Assembly (NCBI GenBank): GCA_021432635.1
Contig: MU270021.1
Coordinates: 1,453,357 to 1,517,356 of the forward strand
Direction: 5' to 3'
DNA length: 64,000 bases
Origin: Thozetella sp. PMI_491
Lineage: Eukaryota > Ascomycota > Sordariomycetes > Chaetosphaeriales > Chaetosphaeriaceae
The notes under the pieces were generated by a model. That model had not been told where the DNA came from. It ran no database searches and worked only from the letters and a program-made list of their open reading frames with translations. The stretch's first letter is position 1, and each line of letters begins with the position of its first letter. The position numbers and the translations under genes were made by a program. Shown here in pieces: positions 33,049 through 43,530 of this stretch.

Positions 33049-36000
33049 GGTTGAGTAGATGCTTCTGCCTTAGTAGTGCGATAACGGTGGGTTTAGAAGA
33101 CTTTGCCGAGCTTGAGCAGACGGAATGGTGAAGTCGAGAGTTCTTCGTGAGCGATCTGGCAAGTTGCGTGGCCTTTATTTATGGGATGTAATGATGAGAC
33201 GGCTTCGACAGGGTAGACTCGCCTAGATCCCATCGTACGAGATGCATCTCTTGAAACGCATCCCTTTTAACACAAGATTGGGAAGGCCTTCTAGGCAGTC
33301 GCCGGAATCCCGCCAGTGTTAAGATTGCCAATGGCTTGCACTCTCGTAGGCGTGTCTCATGCCAGGTCGTCTCCGGTCTCGTTTAATCGCCAAGATGCCC
33401 CATAAATAGGACCAGGCAGCGAGACATCGGACCGGGACAATTGCACTGACGTACTCGGTAACCGTTACGCGCTGACCCGATACTTGTAATTCCTCTTTAC
33501 AGTTTAGCGCTTCCGCTTTAGCCGCGATACTTGTATTTCCTCGTTGCGGTTTAGCGTCTGGAACACATGGGCTCTACCTCCTAAAGAGACGAGCAAACGC
33601 AAGAGAGGTCAATCAGGCAACCAATTAGGTGATGGCTAACTGAGTCTAAGGCCACTTGCAATTGATGCCCATCGCCCCTCTAAGCCACTTTTCACGGCAG
33701 CAGCTGCCGATCTTAAGTTTAAGGTAACGAGTGGGATCCATGTCGAGCCAAACATCGGGAGCGACGGAGTTAACGGATCCCCATAATTAACCAGAAATGC
33801 CGTAACGCACTACATGGAGCAAGCTGGTGCGAGGCGCCTGGGTAAGGCAGTCTTTTCTGCTTCACGTTGTAGTTCCTCCTTTGTTCAGCGGACTGCTCGG
33901 GGATAAGCCCATCGTTGTCACGTGCGAGATTTTCTCCATTCCATTTCTGTATTTGTAAATAGACCAGCAGACAATGCTGCGTTCTCTTTGATCTCCCTCT
34001 TCGCAATGCTTTCTATTTTTAACATAACGCAATGCCCACCAGCCAAATGCGCTCATATATCACTACTACGAGGGTTCGCCTTATGCGTTGACTATTGACT
34101 TCTGACCCTAGCTCGGAGGGGGCTTACGTTCGTTTTGTTTCCTTCCTTCCTCATCATATCACTAGACCAGCACTGTCTTAGCGGGCCGGCCTCCTGGCTT
34201 GTGCAGGCATTAGGCACTGGATGCTTGATGCTGGTACTCTGCTAAAGGATGCGAATGCTTATGTGTATCTGTGGGCGGATCGGTAATGGACTGCCTCTCT
34301 TGCCAATTGTGAACCGATTGATCTTCGACAGAAGTAAAGGGAATACCAGTAGTCAAAATGAGGTAAATACTAAGTCCTATAGGAAGTAGATATCATGCCT
34401 AGGCATCCTAAACATGTCAAGTCTATCTAATATGGCTAAATCAAGAGCTACCTTGATAAACGCGGCCAGCCGGGGACGGCACCGCCTCATTCTGGGACGG
34501 CTTGCCTCACTTCCAGAACGCCTCGGTGTTGACACTCTACAGTTCTTGTGTTCAGTGCGGTGCTTAGGAAGCCCGATGAGTGGCTTACAGACTTGTTCAA
34601 ATAAGCGCGAGCTACATGATAGCGACCTGGCGAGGTAGTTAACCATAGGTGCAGAAGCGCAGAGAAAGGGGCAACAGACGACCTCTCTAGTGTTAAATTT
34701 GATAATGCATGCCTTCAACCCGCAGGAGAAAGCGGCTGCGGTGCGAAATATTCATTTCGGTCCCCAATTGCCTTAGTCATGTTCAACCCGCAAAAACCGC
34801 ACTCAAACGCTATCCAAACGGTCCAAACCACATGACCAATGTTGGTTGGAACCCTTGGAGCAAAGTCCAAAATGGGTTGCCTTTATGGGAAGCTACTCCG
34901 TACTTTAGCCAGGGTCTGCGAGAAATATCATAACGGAGATGATGGGGTATGCCGTGCTGGTAAACCTGATCAAGCACCTAGCGAGCGGCTAGAGAATGCA
35001 GCGTCCCTGAAATTTACATACCTGCTTGAAAAGGCGATACGTTCTCGGGAACTTCCCTTAGGGGAATGTAAACTCCGTACTCATCAAGTTTTGGTCCAGG
35101 CCCAGGAGCCAATTAAGCAACGCTCCAGGCGCGGAGATTCCTCCTCCAACATTGTGGTGTGCATTGTGCGACACGGCTAGACCTGATCTGCGAGGGTTCG
35201 CGTGAGTAGTAAAGGGGGTGGCCGCAGCGGGGTCGGCAGTGATTATCCTGGCGAAAAAGGTCTAGGTACTGTACCTTCCTCAAAGATGCATGCCGGCCAG
35301 CAGTCAGGTAAATGCCGCACCACTCCGGGTCCAGTGGCGAGGCCGTCTTTGCGTCGCTCTGTTGCGAAAGAGGAATCTCCAATCAGCTAAATAGCGGCGA
35401 TGAGTCGTTCGCAGAGGATTTTCGGTATTTGGTTGCCATTTGTGAATCGCCAAGACTGAATGAGGCTCTGTCAGCCCTGATGCCAAGACGCCAAGATGCC
35501 AAGTGCCGATGGCAGTGCATCCACTACCGTAGGTATATACTGCACTACCCTACCTTAGACCTATCAACAGGTGAGCCTCTTCCAACTTCCTTGGTACAAT
35601 TGCGGCGAGACGCCCTTTCTCCCCGCCGGTTGAGGGATTTCTGTCGCTAGCAGCGGCGGCGAGCTAATGCAAGTTTATCAGTCGAGCGACAAAGTTGAGT
35701 ATTCCCGCCCGCCTTGAGGTGACCGGTCGCGGCTTATCTCTCTCAAAGCCGAGGAAAGGAGTCGGTCGCGCGCGCGTCATAGGTGGGATTGGGTCCTACC
35801 CTAGACGGTGCAGCTGCATCAAGAATACGTAAGCCATGCCGACGTACCGTAGGCTCTCCCCTAGCTCATCTCCGTGCCTTGGGGGATCTCAACTAGGCGT
35901 CTCAACTACCCCGCAGCCAGCAATTCAGCAACCTCGTGCCATTGCTGTAGACGGCTTGCCCCATCGGAAGAAGTCATTATTGAAAGTTGGCACATCTTCC

Positions 36001-36466
36001 AATCCCACCTTCCCGCACGATGGTGCTGCTTGCTCACTCTACTTCGCTATGTCTTGAGCTATCGTGTCCGCTCGGTGTCCCCACAAACGGGATGTCCAAT
36101 CGACGAGGCTCGATAGAAGCTCCTCCATCCTACGCAGATCCGGAGGTAGGGCCAGGATTGGGAAGGTGTTTTCTATTGCACTTCCCGATAGGCTAGCCTT
36201 CTCGTGGACTTGCGCTGCCTTCGGTGTCCAAACTGCCCGCTTCCAAGGGGATGATGGGTGGCCGCATTTCTCGTGAGGAGAGACTTTGTAAGAGAGAAGC
36301 CACACCACGAGTCGGTACATAAAAGGACAGATAAAATGAACTTCCAAAAGGCCGCCGTTGTCAGTCTTCTACCCGCAACTAGCTACCGCGTGCCTTCCAA
36401 GCTCATTAGCTACCCCTACAACGAACATCTTCGTTTGATTGTTAAGACGTCCCCTGGATACCTAAA
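33049..36466. other. 3.4 kb gene-poor region
   Basis: Many short overlapping frames on both strands (for example 34377-34718 minus, 34839-35180 plus, 36039-36347 minus) with no recognised domain. A direct repeat lies at 33478-33556 and a GC alternating run (CGCGCGCG) near 35767. Holds the divergent promoters of the DHA2 transporter and the G1 protease. Confidence 0.4.
33478..33556. repeat. Imperfect 32 bp direct repeat, two copies
   Basis: Unit 1 33478-33509 and unit 2 33525-33556 both start CGATACTTGTA, continue TTCCTC and end with GTTTAGCG; four to five positions differ. The copies are 47 bp apart start to start, about 430-510 bp upstream of the DHA2 transporter ATG, so a regulatory role is possible. 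Confidence 0.65.
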
Positions 36467-37317
36467 ATGAAGTTCGCAGCTGCCGCGTTGGTCTCCGCGC
36501 TTCTATGCGCCGACATTGCTCTAGGTGCCATTCACACGGAGCGCCGCCGTGCAAGCCGAGAGGCTCGCCGCCAGGCTCGCCGTGAAAACAAAGTGAAGCG
36601 CACTCATCCCAAGATCGCGAGCGAGATGGCTTCCAATAATAGTTTCGTCGAGTATAGCTCTAACTGGGCTGGTGCCGTCCTCATCGGCAGCGGCTACACG
36701 AGCGTCACTGCAACTGTGACCGTGCCCAGCGTCTCGGGTGCCGCGGACGCTGCCGGTGCCGCCTGGGTTGGGATTGACGGCGACACCTGTGAGACCGCTA
36801 TCCTGCAGACCGGTATCGACTGGTATGGCGATGGCACTTATGATGCATGGTACGAGTGGTACCCAGAAGATTCCGGTAGGTGTTCATTGCCTTGTCGAGA
36901 TGACTCTTATATTACAGTTGCTAACATCGAGCAGAGGACTTCAGTCTCAGCTTGTCCGAGGGTGACTCCATCAAGATGACCGTCACAGCTACGTCCAAGA
37001 CGGGCGGTTCGGCTGTCCTTGAGAACCTCACGACCGGTAAAACTGTTACTAAGACTTTCAGCGGCGAGACTTCTGGATCGCTTTGCGAGACCAACGCTGA
37101 GTGGATTGTCGAGGATTTCGAAGAGTGTGAAGGAAGCTCGTGCAGCCTCGTGCCCTTTGCTGACTTTGGCACTGTTGAGTTTACTGGCTGCTCCGCCACA
37201 AAGAGCGGCTCGTCCGTAACTCCCAGCGGAGCCACGATCATCGACATCGAACAGAATGGCAATATTCTAACCAGCTGCTCCACAAGCGGAAGCACTGTTA
37301 CTTGCACCTATGAGTAA
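36467..37317 (+). CDS. Secreted G1 family glutamic endopeptidase (eqolisin)
   Basis: Acid protease of the scytalidoglutamic peptidase/aspergilloglutamic peptidase family. Exons 36467-36875 and 36935-37317 (59 bp intron, phase 1) give 263 residues. A signal peptide (MKFAAAALVSALLCADIALG) is followed by a very basic propeptide with many Arg (RRRASREARRQARRENKVKR), likely removed by kexin-type cleavage. The mature beta-sandwich begins SSNWAGAVLIG. The catalytic Gln is in AILQTGIDWY and the catalytic Glu in TNAEWIVEDFE; both are present. C-terminal Cys pairs fit a disulphide. It should act in acidic surroundings outside the cell. Confidence 0.93.
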
Positions 37318-37831
37318 TACCTTCAGTGGGCAGCTAAACCAAGCCCTGACAAGTTGGAGGACCTCAAAGGCTGTGATTACCAGTGGCTTGGCACATCTCT
37401 TTGTACATATCATATGTTGCGTGAGGATCATTAAATTGTTATACAAGTAAATCTAGCCCAGATCCTTTCAACTACCTACCAATCAACTACCCAGGAGAGG
37501 ACATTCCGAGTGACTCCCAGTTAGTTAGCTGCTGTGTTCGGAGCTCTCTTGGTATGGCTTGTTGAGAAGTCTGCTGCAAAGCTCCTTCCCTGAGCCTGTA
37601 GTACAGGGCGGAAATTTTCGCAGAGAGGGGGAGTTGTTATTTTCTGCGGTTCTCAAGGTATAGTATACTTTATTCGGAGCTTCTCACCTATGTAGCTCCA
37701 TAAAGACGGCAGATTTTCATGAAAGCGTCCAAGCAATATCGTATGAAATATGCAGTTACGCCGACACTGGGTAATGCATATACGCTATTTAAACAATGAA
37801 AGGTATAATATGGCTTCACTCGACTGTGGTT
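37318..37831. other. Spacer between convergent G1 protease and hemerythrin genes
   Basis: 514 bp, AT-rich, no open frame of interest. Convergent 3' ends on both sides. Confidence 0.45.
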
Positions 37832-38716
37832 TCAAGCTGGCGCGGCTGCGTATTGTGGCCGAGGCTTCCCGTGCAAATCGCACGGCCCAAACTTCCACCA
37901 GTCGGCATGAATCCGGGCCAGAACATTTCTCAGAATGAACATGAAGATCCACGGAACAGGTGGGAACTTGGTCCACTTGCCGTTCTCCCACGTCACATCG
38001 TGTACGACTAGTGCTATAGGAAGCTTGCCCATCCCCATTTCCTGCTGCGCGCAGTTAGCCAAGATCTGGAGCGGAATGCCATCGTGTGAAACTCACCATC
38101 CCTTCTCCTGCATGTCTATCCATCTCCTTTCGAATGTCCTGGAGCTTGTCCGCGTATTTCTCCAGCGCAAGAAGAGTCGGTATCTCATCGGTAAGGTGCT
38201 TCTGGAACACCGAGCCAAACACATCGATGAGAGAAACGATCTTTGTACCGTCATATGTTTCTTGACCATCTAGGCATCGATGTGTATATGCCATAAACTC
38301 CTCTAGTCCGTTGTGGAACGCCGCATGCTGCTCTCTGTTCCCATTCATGAGTTCTGGCACGCCCGTGTTTTCCTCGACCCAGGAGAAAAAGTGCTTCTCC
38401 TCCCCACCGTGGTGAGCTTCCACGATTGCATACCATACAGTAATAAAGTTCAGGAACGAATTGACGTCGTCAGGCTGGACCCAGCCTGCTTGGTTGTAGA
38501 TGGCGTTCAGGCCCCTTAGAATCACGTTGTGGGCAAGCACCATTTCAGTCGTGATATCCTCGATAACATCAGGCTATAACCCTATGTTAGAACGGAAAAA
38601 TGGCAAAGAAGCAAGTTTTAGATGACAGGCAGAACTCATGGTACCTTATCCGCTTTCCACGTTGGCGTAGGGACTAGCGCGAAGGGACGTTCGCCCCAAT
38701 GCAGATCTTGAGACAT
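37832..38716 (-). CDS. Hemerythrin-like (HHE) domain protein
   Basis: Exons 38716-38645, 38573-38097 and 38044-37832 join in phase to 253 residues; introns are 71 and 52 bp. The first exon gives MSQDLHWGERPFALVPTPTW. The four-helix HHE fold shows its metal ligands in order: His in MVLAHNVILRG, HHGGEEKHFF, EQHAAFHNGLEEF and KHLTDEIPTLLAL. Such domains bind a di-iron centre, and in fungi they may serve oxygen, NO or iron handling; the exact role here is unknown. The C-terminal exon (PWIFMFILRNVLARIHADWW) is conserved in this fungal subgroup as I remember it. No signal peptide, so cytosolic. Confidence 0.85.
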
Positions 38717-39324
38717 CTTGATAATGGGTAAATCCTAGTAACCAGTCAATTGAGTTTCAAGAAAATACCCTTCAAGATTCTGAAGGTTAATATTTTCTAG
38801 CATGAGGTGTTTATATATCTAATATTCCATTACGTGCTACTACGCGTTATCTTATTCCGTCTGACACTCAGCAGTAATCTACGGCAACTTTCCCCCTTTG
38901 GGCCCCTTTGGGTTCCTGCTAGACCAATGCTTCCAGGGCCCTGCACCGTTCGAGTTCTAACCAATAATAAGAGAGATGATTACGAGCTTATATCCTAGCC
39001 CGCCGTGGCGTCTGACACAGGGCCAAGCCAGGGTAGAGAAAGCTGCTGAGCAAAAGTCCCTAGTCTCAGAATATCGATAATACTCACGGAGCTGAGACGG
39101 CCACACCCCACTCTGGCTTAGTGCGCATGAAGTTGGAAGTATTACTCACACTGGATACGCCTCAAGTCTGACTGGCCATATAAGGTCGCATTATACTATT
39201 GCAACAAACCTTCTATGTGGAGCCCAAGGACCCAGATCCAGTGTGCGGGCCACTTCTTGAAGTTTTTGTTTAAGCATATATCAACTTGAGTAGCAAATAA
39301 TCCGGTTATACAATCCTATATGCT
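38717..39324. other. Intergenic region upstream of the hemerythrin gene
   Basis: 608 bp. Contains the hemerythrin promoter and the 3' flank of the ACS transporter. A plus frame at 38807-38998 has no known content. Confidence 0.4.
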
Positions 39325-41109
39325 CTAAAAGTTGTACAAGAACATTCGGTCCCTGCCACTAGTAAACCGGCCCACCACGGTCTCCTCCCCCCGATCATTG
39401 CTTGTGCCAGTCGCACTCGTATCGCTTCTGGCGCGGGTTGTTTGGACTGACTTGTTAGAGTAGGCGTAAAGTGCAATCAAGACGATTACGCAGATTACCG
39501 ACATCGCCATGAATGCGACTGCAATATTCCAGCCTCTGTGGTAGTACGGCAAATCGTCTGACCGGAAGAGCTGGCCGCCAACAATTCCAGCGCAGTTGGC
39601 AGACATGATGAAGATGGCCTAAGCCGCGGTCAATTGATACCCGAGCAAATAAGCGTGCCTGGGCCTAGATAGTAGGTGGCGGACGTACCATGCGAATTGA
39701 TCGTTCTGCTGGCGATTGCGCGTTGATGGATAGCCAAGAGCCGTGGACCGCGTCTGCTCGCTTGTTAGCATCGACTAAAGGCAATAGCCTGCCAGATCTA
39801 TGTCTTACGCCACCAGCTACATGTAGCCGCAGCAAGGGTCAGCACTGCGAACTTAGTGCCTTGTTTAGCGTCATCTGCTAGGCATCTGTACGCGACCTAG
39901 TAGACGTTGATTAGAAGACATTTGCATAGGGGGTTGCCTAAGTCCTACCGTGAATGCCAGTTCAATCGTAACCGCGACAAGGACAAAAAAGCCCCTACGG
40001 TCCCATCGATCTCTGCAAGTTGTATTAGATACTGGGCCGGTGGCGAATACTACATTGACGTACGCAATAAAGCCAGCGATGACCACTAGCAGCACCGATA
40101 TCCACTGCCCGATAGACGTCATGGCATTCGCCGTGAGACTATTGTAGCCAAAGCTCGCCACTATACTTGGAGCGTACGACCAGAGAGCAGTGCTCGGAGC
40201 TAGGCCGATGATAGTCAGCAATATGTGAGGCCACAGCTTAGGGTCGGCCAGGGTGTGGGCAATATCCGCTAATCTGATGTGCGGGTCGCGAATCTCCTTT
40301 GTCGGGTCGTCACGAATGATACGCATTCGCAGTATTTCCTGCTCCGCCTCTGAGAAATACTTCACTCCTATGATGGATACCGGGGCGTCCGGTGAGCCCG
40401 GAAACAGACACGCGAAGACGACGCCGGCGAGGACGGTAAATATGCCCTCGAGGATGAACATCCATTGCCAGCCTGTCAGGCCGGCCACGCCACGCATGTG
40501 TAGAATTCCGTATGCAAACAGACCGCCGGAAGCCGTGGCCAGGCCATTTCCAAGAAAGAAGAGAGCGAACCTCTTGCTGAGCTCGGATCGCTTGTACCAC
40601 AAAGAGAGGGTGTAGAGCCCGCCGGGGATGAACCCAGCTTCTAGGAGGCCTAGCAGGAGCCGAGTGGTTAGGAAGGCCGCGAGACCGTGCTGGAAGGCCT
40701 GGAAAATCGCGACAAGACTCCAGGCGAGTATCTGACAGCTGATCCACACCTTAGGTCCAAGGCGGTAAAGGACAATGTTGCTCGGGATTTCAAGGAGGAC
40801 GATTCCCGTGTTAAGTAGCTGCTGGCCCACATTAAACCAATTCTGCGTGATGCCGACGTCGACAAGAAAGTGGTCCGTCAGGGCGTTTCCGATATTGGCA
40901 CGGTCGAGCTGCAAGGCGAAGAAGCAAAGCATTAAGATGGGCATCACGACCAGATCGACCTTGTGCACCAATTTGCTCTCCTCCTTCTCCGTCCAATCCC
41001 CAAACGAACTAGCGGCAGGATCTGCGCCGCTCGACAAATGTCCACCAATTTTCTCATCCGCCCAGGCTGGTGGTGTTTCTAGGGACCAATCATCTTTCTT
41101 GACGGCCAT
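39325..41109 (-). CDS. MFS transporter, anion:cation symporter (ACS/Dal5-like) family
   Basis: Exons 41109-40064, 40012-39892, 39851-39821, 39756-39689 and 39618-39325 join in phase to 519 residues. The third exon is only 31 nt and the intron before it only 40 bp. The first exon carries helices 1-9: LQLDRANIGNAL (ACS signature after helix 1), LLEIPSNIVLYRLGPKVW, the RLLLGLLEAGFIPGGLYTLSLWYKR block and GWQWMFILEG. The later exons give IADRWDRRGFF, HGSWLSINAQSPAERSIRM and IMSANCAGIVGGQLFRSDD, all family hallmarks. ACS carriers import organic anions (allantoate, nicotinate, tartrate), and some move sulfonates. It is divergent from an arylsulfotransferase gene over 612 bp. Confidence 0.92.
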
Positions 41110-41721
41110 TGTGAGGTTGCAGTCGGAGGCAGACAGAGCTCTGAATTTGCAAATTACCGCCTAATGTAAATTTAGTTCTTGATGAAGCTTGGTATCAGTC
41201 GTCTACGCATGCTTTAACCTAATCGTCCGGGTCCTCCTTGATATAAAGACCAAGATGTGACATGCTCCGGCCATGATGTTGATTGCGTGATAAGGCATCA
41301 TATCAGGACTGGTACCCTGTGGACGTCTTTCGTCTGGCGACTTTTGAGATAGCAAGTTTCTGCTTTAACAGGTGTGGGGGGGGGGGAGTCTAATCTCTAA
41401 TGGGAGGGGCGGGTTAGAGAACGACACGTCTTTCCTGGTAAGGAAAGACTGTGATCACCGGGGGCGGCGGAGGCGGCCGAGTATACAAGCCCACCCGCTC
41501 TTATCATCCTTGTTTTACACGTTAGTCCCAGACAACGGCGACGAATACGGGCGGGAAACTAGCACGCAATCAATTATTGGATGGTGGCCAAGCGCACACC
41601 GTATGACATTACAATACCGATTACGCTCTTCCCAAGCACCAGCCATGCTACGTCCATATAATGTGTACCACGAGCTCCTATCCTAGTAGCACGCCTCGCT
41701 TTCATTGTGCATCTCCCCAAT
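41110..41721. promoter_or_regulatory. Shared divergent promoter region, ACS transporter / arylsulfotransferase
   Basis: 612 bp between two start codons pointing apart. It holds an ATATAAAG box near 41241, a G run at about 41373-41387 and GGCGG repeats near 41463. The Zn2Cys6 gene at 43531-46010 is the nearest regulator. CGG elements such as CGGCGGAGGCGGCCG near 41464-41478 suit that class, but binding is inference. Confidence 0.4.
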
Positions 41722-43460
41722 ATGCGAAGTTTACACAATCTACCGTTTCTCCTTGCTGCGAGCCTCGCATTCGCCGATTCTACTTTCAAGAGTAGGCCAG
41801 ATCTAGCACCACCGACACTGAACATAACCATCCCGTACATATCCCCTTCCGATGAGGGTTATCTCTTCGTCGCCCCGTTCTGCGGCTTCCCTAACTGCTA
41901 CAACCGAGGACCTGCACAGGCAGCGCCGTACATTTTGACCGATACAGGTGATCTGGTCTGGTCCGGCTTCGCGTACTTCAGCATTTGGGCGGCCAACTTC
42001 CAGGCGGCGCGTTGGAAAGGGCAGGATGTTTTGTTTAGCTTCGAGGGCTCTCACAATGGCCCTCACGGGCACGGGCACGGGCACCACACGATTTTAGATA
42101 ACCGTTACGAGAATATACGCGAAATACGGGCTGGTGGGCATCTGATTAGCGATAAACACGAATTCATCATTATCAACGAAAGCAGCGCGCTTATCCAGAT
42201 CTATCATCCGACCCAACAGGATCTGCGGCCGTACGGGGGTAACGGCAAACAAACATGGATTGTGGATGCTATATTTCAAGGTACGTCTCTCCTATTTGCC
42301 GCGACCCTCCTATACGAAACTGACGCCACCTGGGAACTAGAGCTGGACATAGAGACAGGCGCGGTTCTCTTTGAGTGGCACAGTTTGGATCATGTGTCTC
42401 CGGATGGTATGCTAAATTGGACAGGCTTTTTGGCGGATATTGCTGATGAATATTAGAAACGAAGTTACCCCTGCCGCTAGGGCAAGCTGGGATCGCATAC
42501 AACAGTTCTACGGCGTGGGACTATTTTCACATCAACAGTATCACTAAGGCCGACGATGGCAACTACCTACTCTCAGCACGCCATGCATCGACAATATTCA
42601 AGATAAATGGGACGGACGGTTCTGTCATCTGGCGGCTCGGTGGGAAGCGGTCTAACTTCGTCCTCGGCCCTGAAGTGGAATTCGGCTTCCAGCATCACGC
42701 CCGTTACCTGCCTGGCGGAAACGAGACGGTTGACCTAATCTCTCTCTTTGATAACTCTGTATACTGCTCCGAATCCGCAGATGAGGATAAAGAGGTCCGG
42801 ATCTACCCTTATTCGCGTGGAAAGTACATCGCTATCGATCATATTTCCAAGATCGCTACTCTCGTCAAAGCGTTTCACCCGCCAGACAACAATATCTTGA
42901 CCAAATCTCAAGGCTCCCTGCAGACGCTCCCCAGCGGCAATGTTTTGATAAACTGGGGCTCCGAAGGACAAATCACCGAATACACCCCGGATGGCACGCC
43001 TATCTTTCATGCTCACCTAGACAGTGGCCTGCTGGGGATCAACGTCCAAAACTATCGTGCTTTCCGCTATCCCTGGACAGGATCTTCGCCCGAAACTCCT
43101 GCAGTATATGCGGAAAAGGACGATCGCGATTCAACCTTGTCTGTATACGTCAGTTGGAATGGCGACACGCGAACGAAACTCTGGAGGTTTACGTTGATTC
43201 GGACGAACGACTTTGGGAATCAGGCTGTAATTCAGAAGGATGCACCGCGGAGAGGGTTTGAGACCGCTCTGAAGATAGCTCTTGAGCCGAATAAGGCCTC
43301 GCAATATAGTGTGAGTGCCGAGGCAATTGACGAGCGAGGAAGGGCCATCGGAAGGACGGACTTCGTGATCGCAAGATCACCTTTGTCTGAGGTAGAATCG
43401 GGTAGGGCGGCCTTTATTCCAGATGGACAAATTGTAGTCACGACAAGCGACCTTCGGTGA
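41722..43460 (+). CDS. Secreted arylsulfotransferase (ASST) family protein
   Basis: Exons 41722-42280, 42341-42406 and 42457-43460 join in phase (introns 60 and 50 bp) to 542 residues. The open frame starts earlier, but the first ATG is 41722, giving a signal peptide (MRSLHNLPFLLAASLAFADS). Family marks: the FEGSHNGPHGHGHGHHTI His-Gly stretch, DIETGAVLFEWHSLDHV, WDYFHINSI, DGNYLLSARHASTIFKI, WRLGG and a long six-bladed propeller-like C-terminus with NVLINWGSEGQITEY. Bacterial ASST moves sulfate between phenols in the periplasm; fungal members are common but their reaction is largely untested. Tail to tail with the Zn2Cys6 gene, 70 bp apart. Confidence 0.88.
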
Positions 43461-43530
43461 GTTGTAGAACCAAAGGGACGTATCCAATGTAAGAATTTTG
43501 TCTTTGAACTGAACTTTGTTCTTGGTACGG

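Noticed and set aside
34709-34933. Frame with an RRRKRLRC-like start, resembling a Zn2Cys6 remnant
   Set aside because: Only a single Cys in the region and no middle homology domain nearby.
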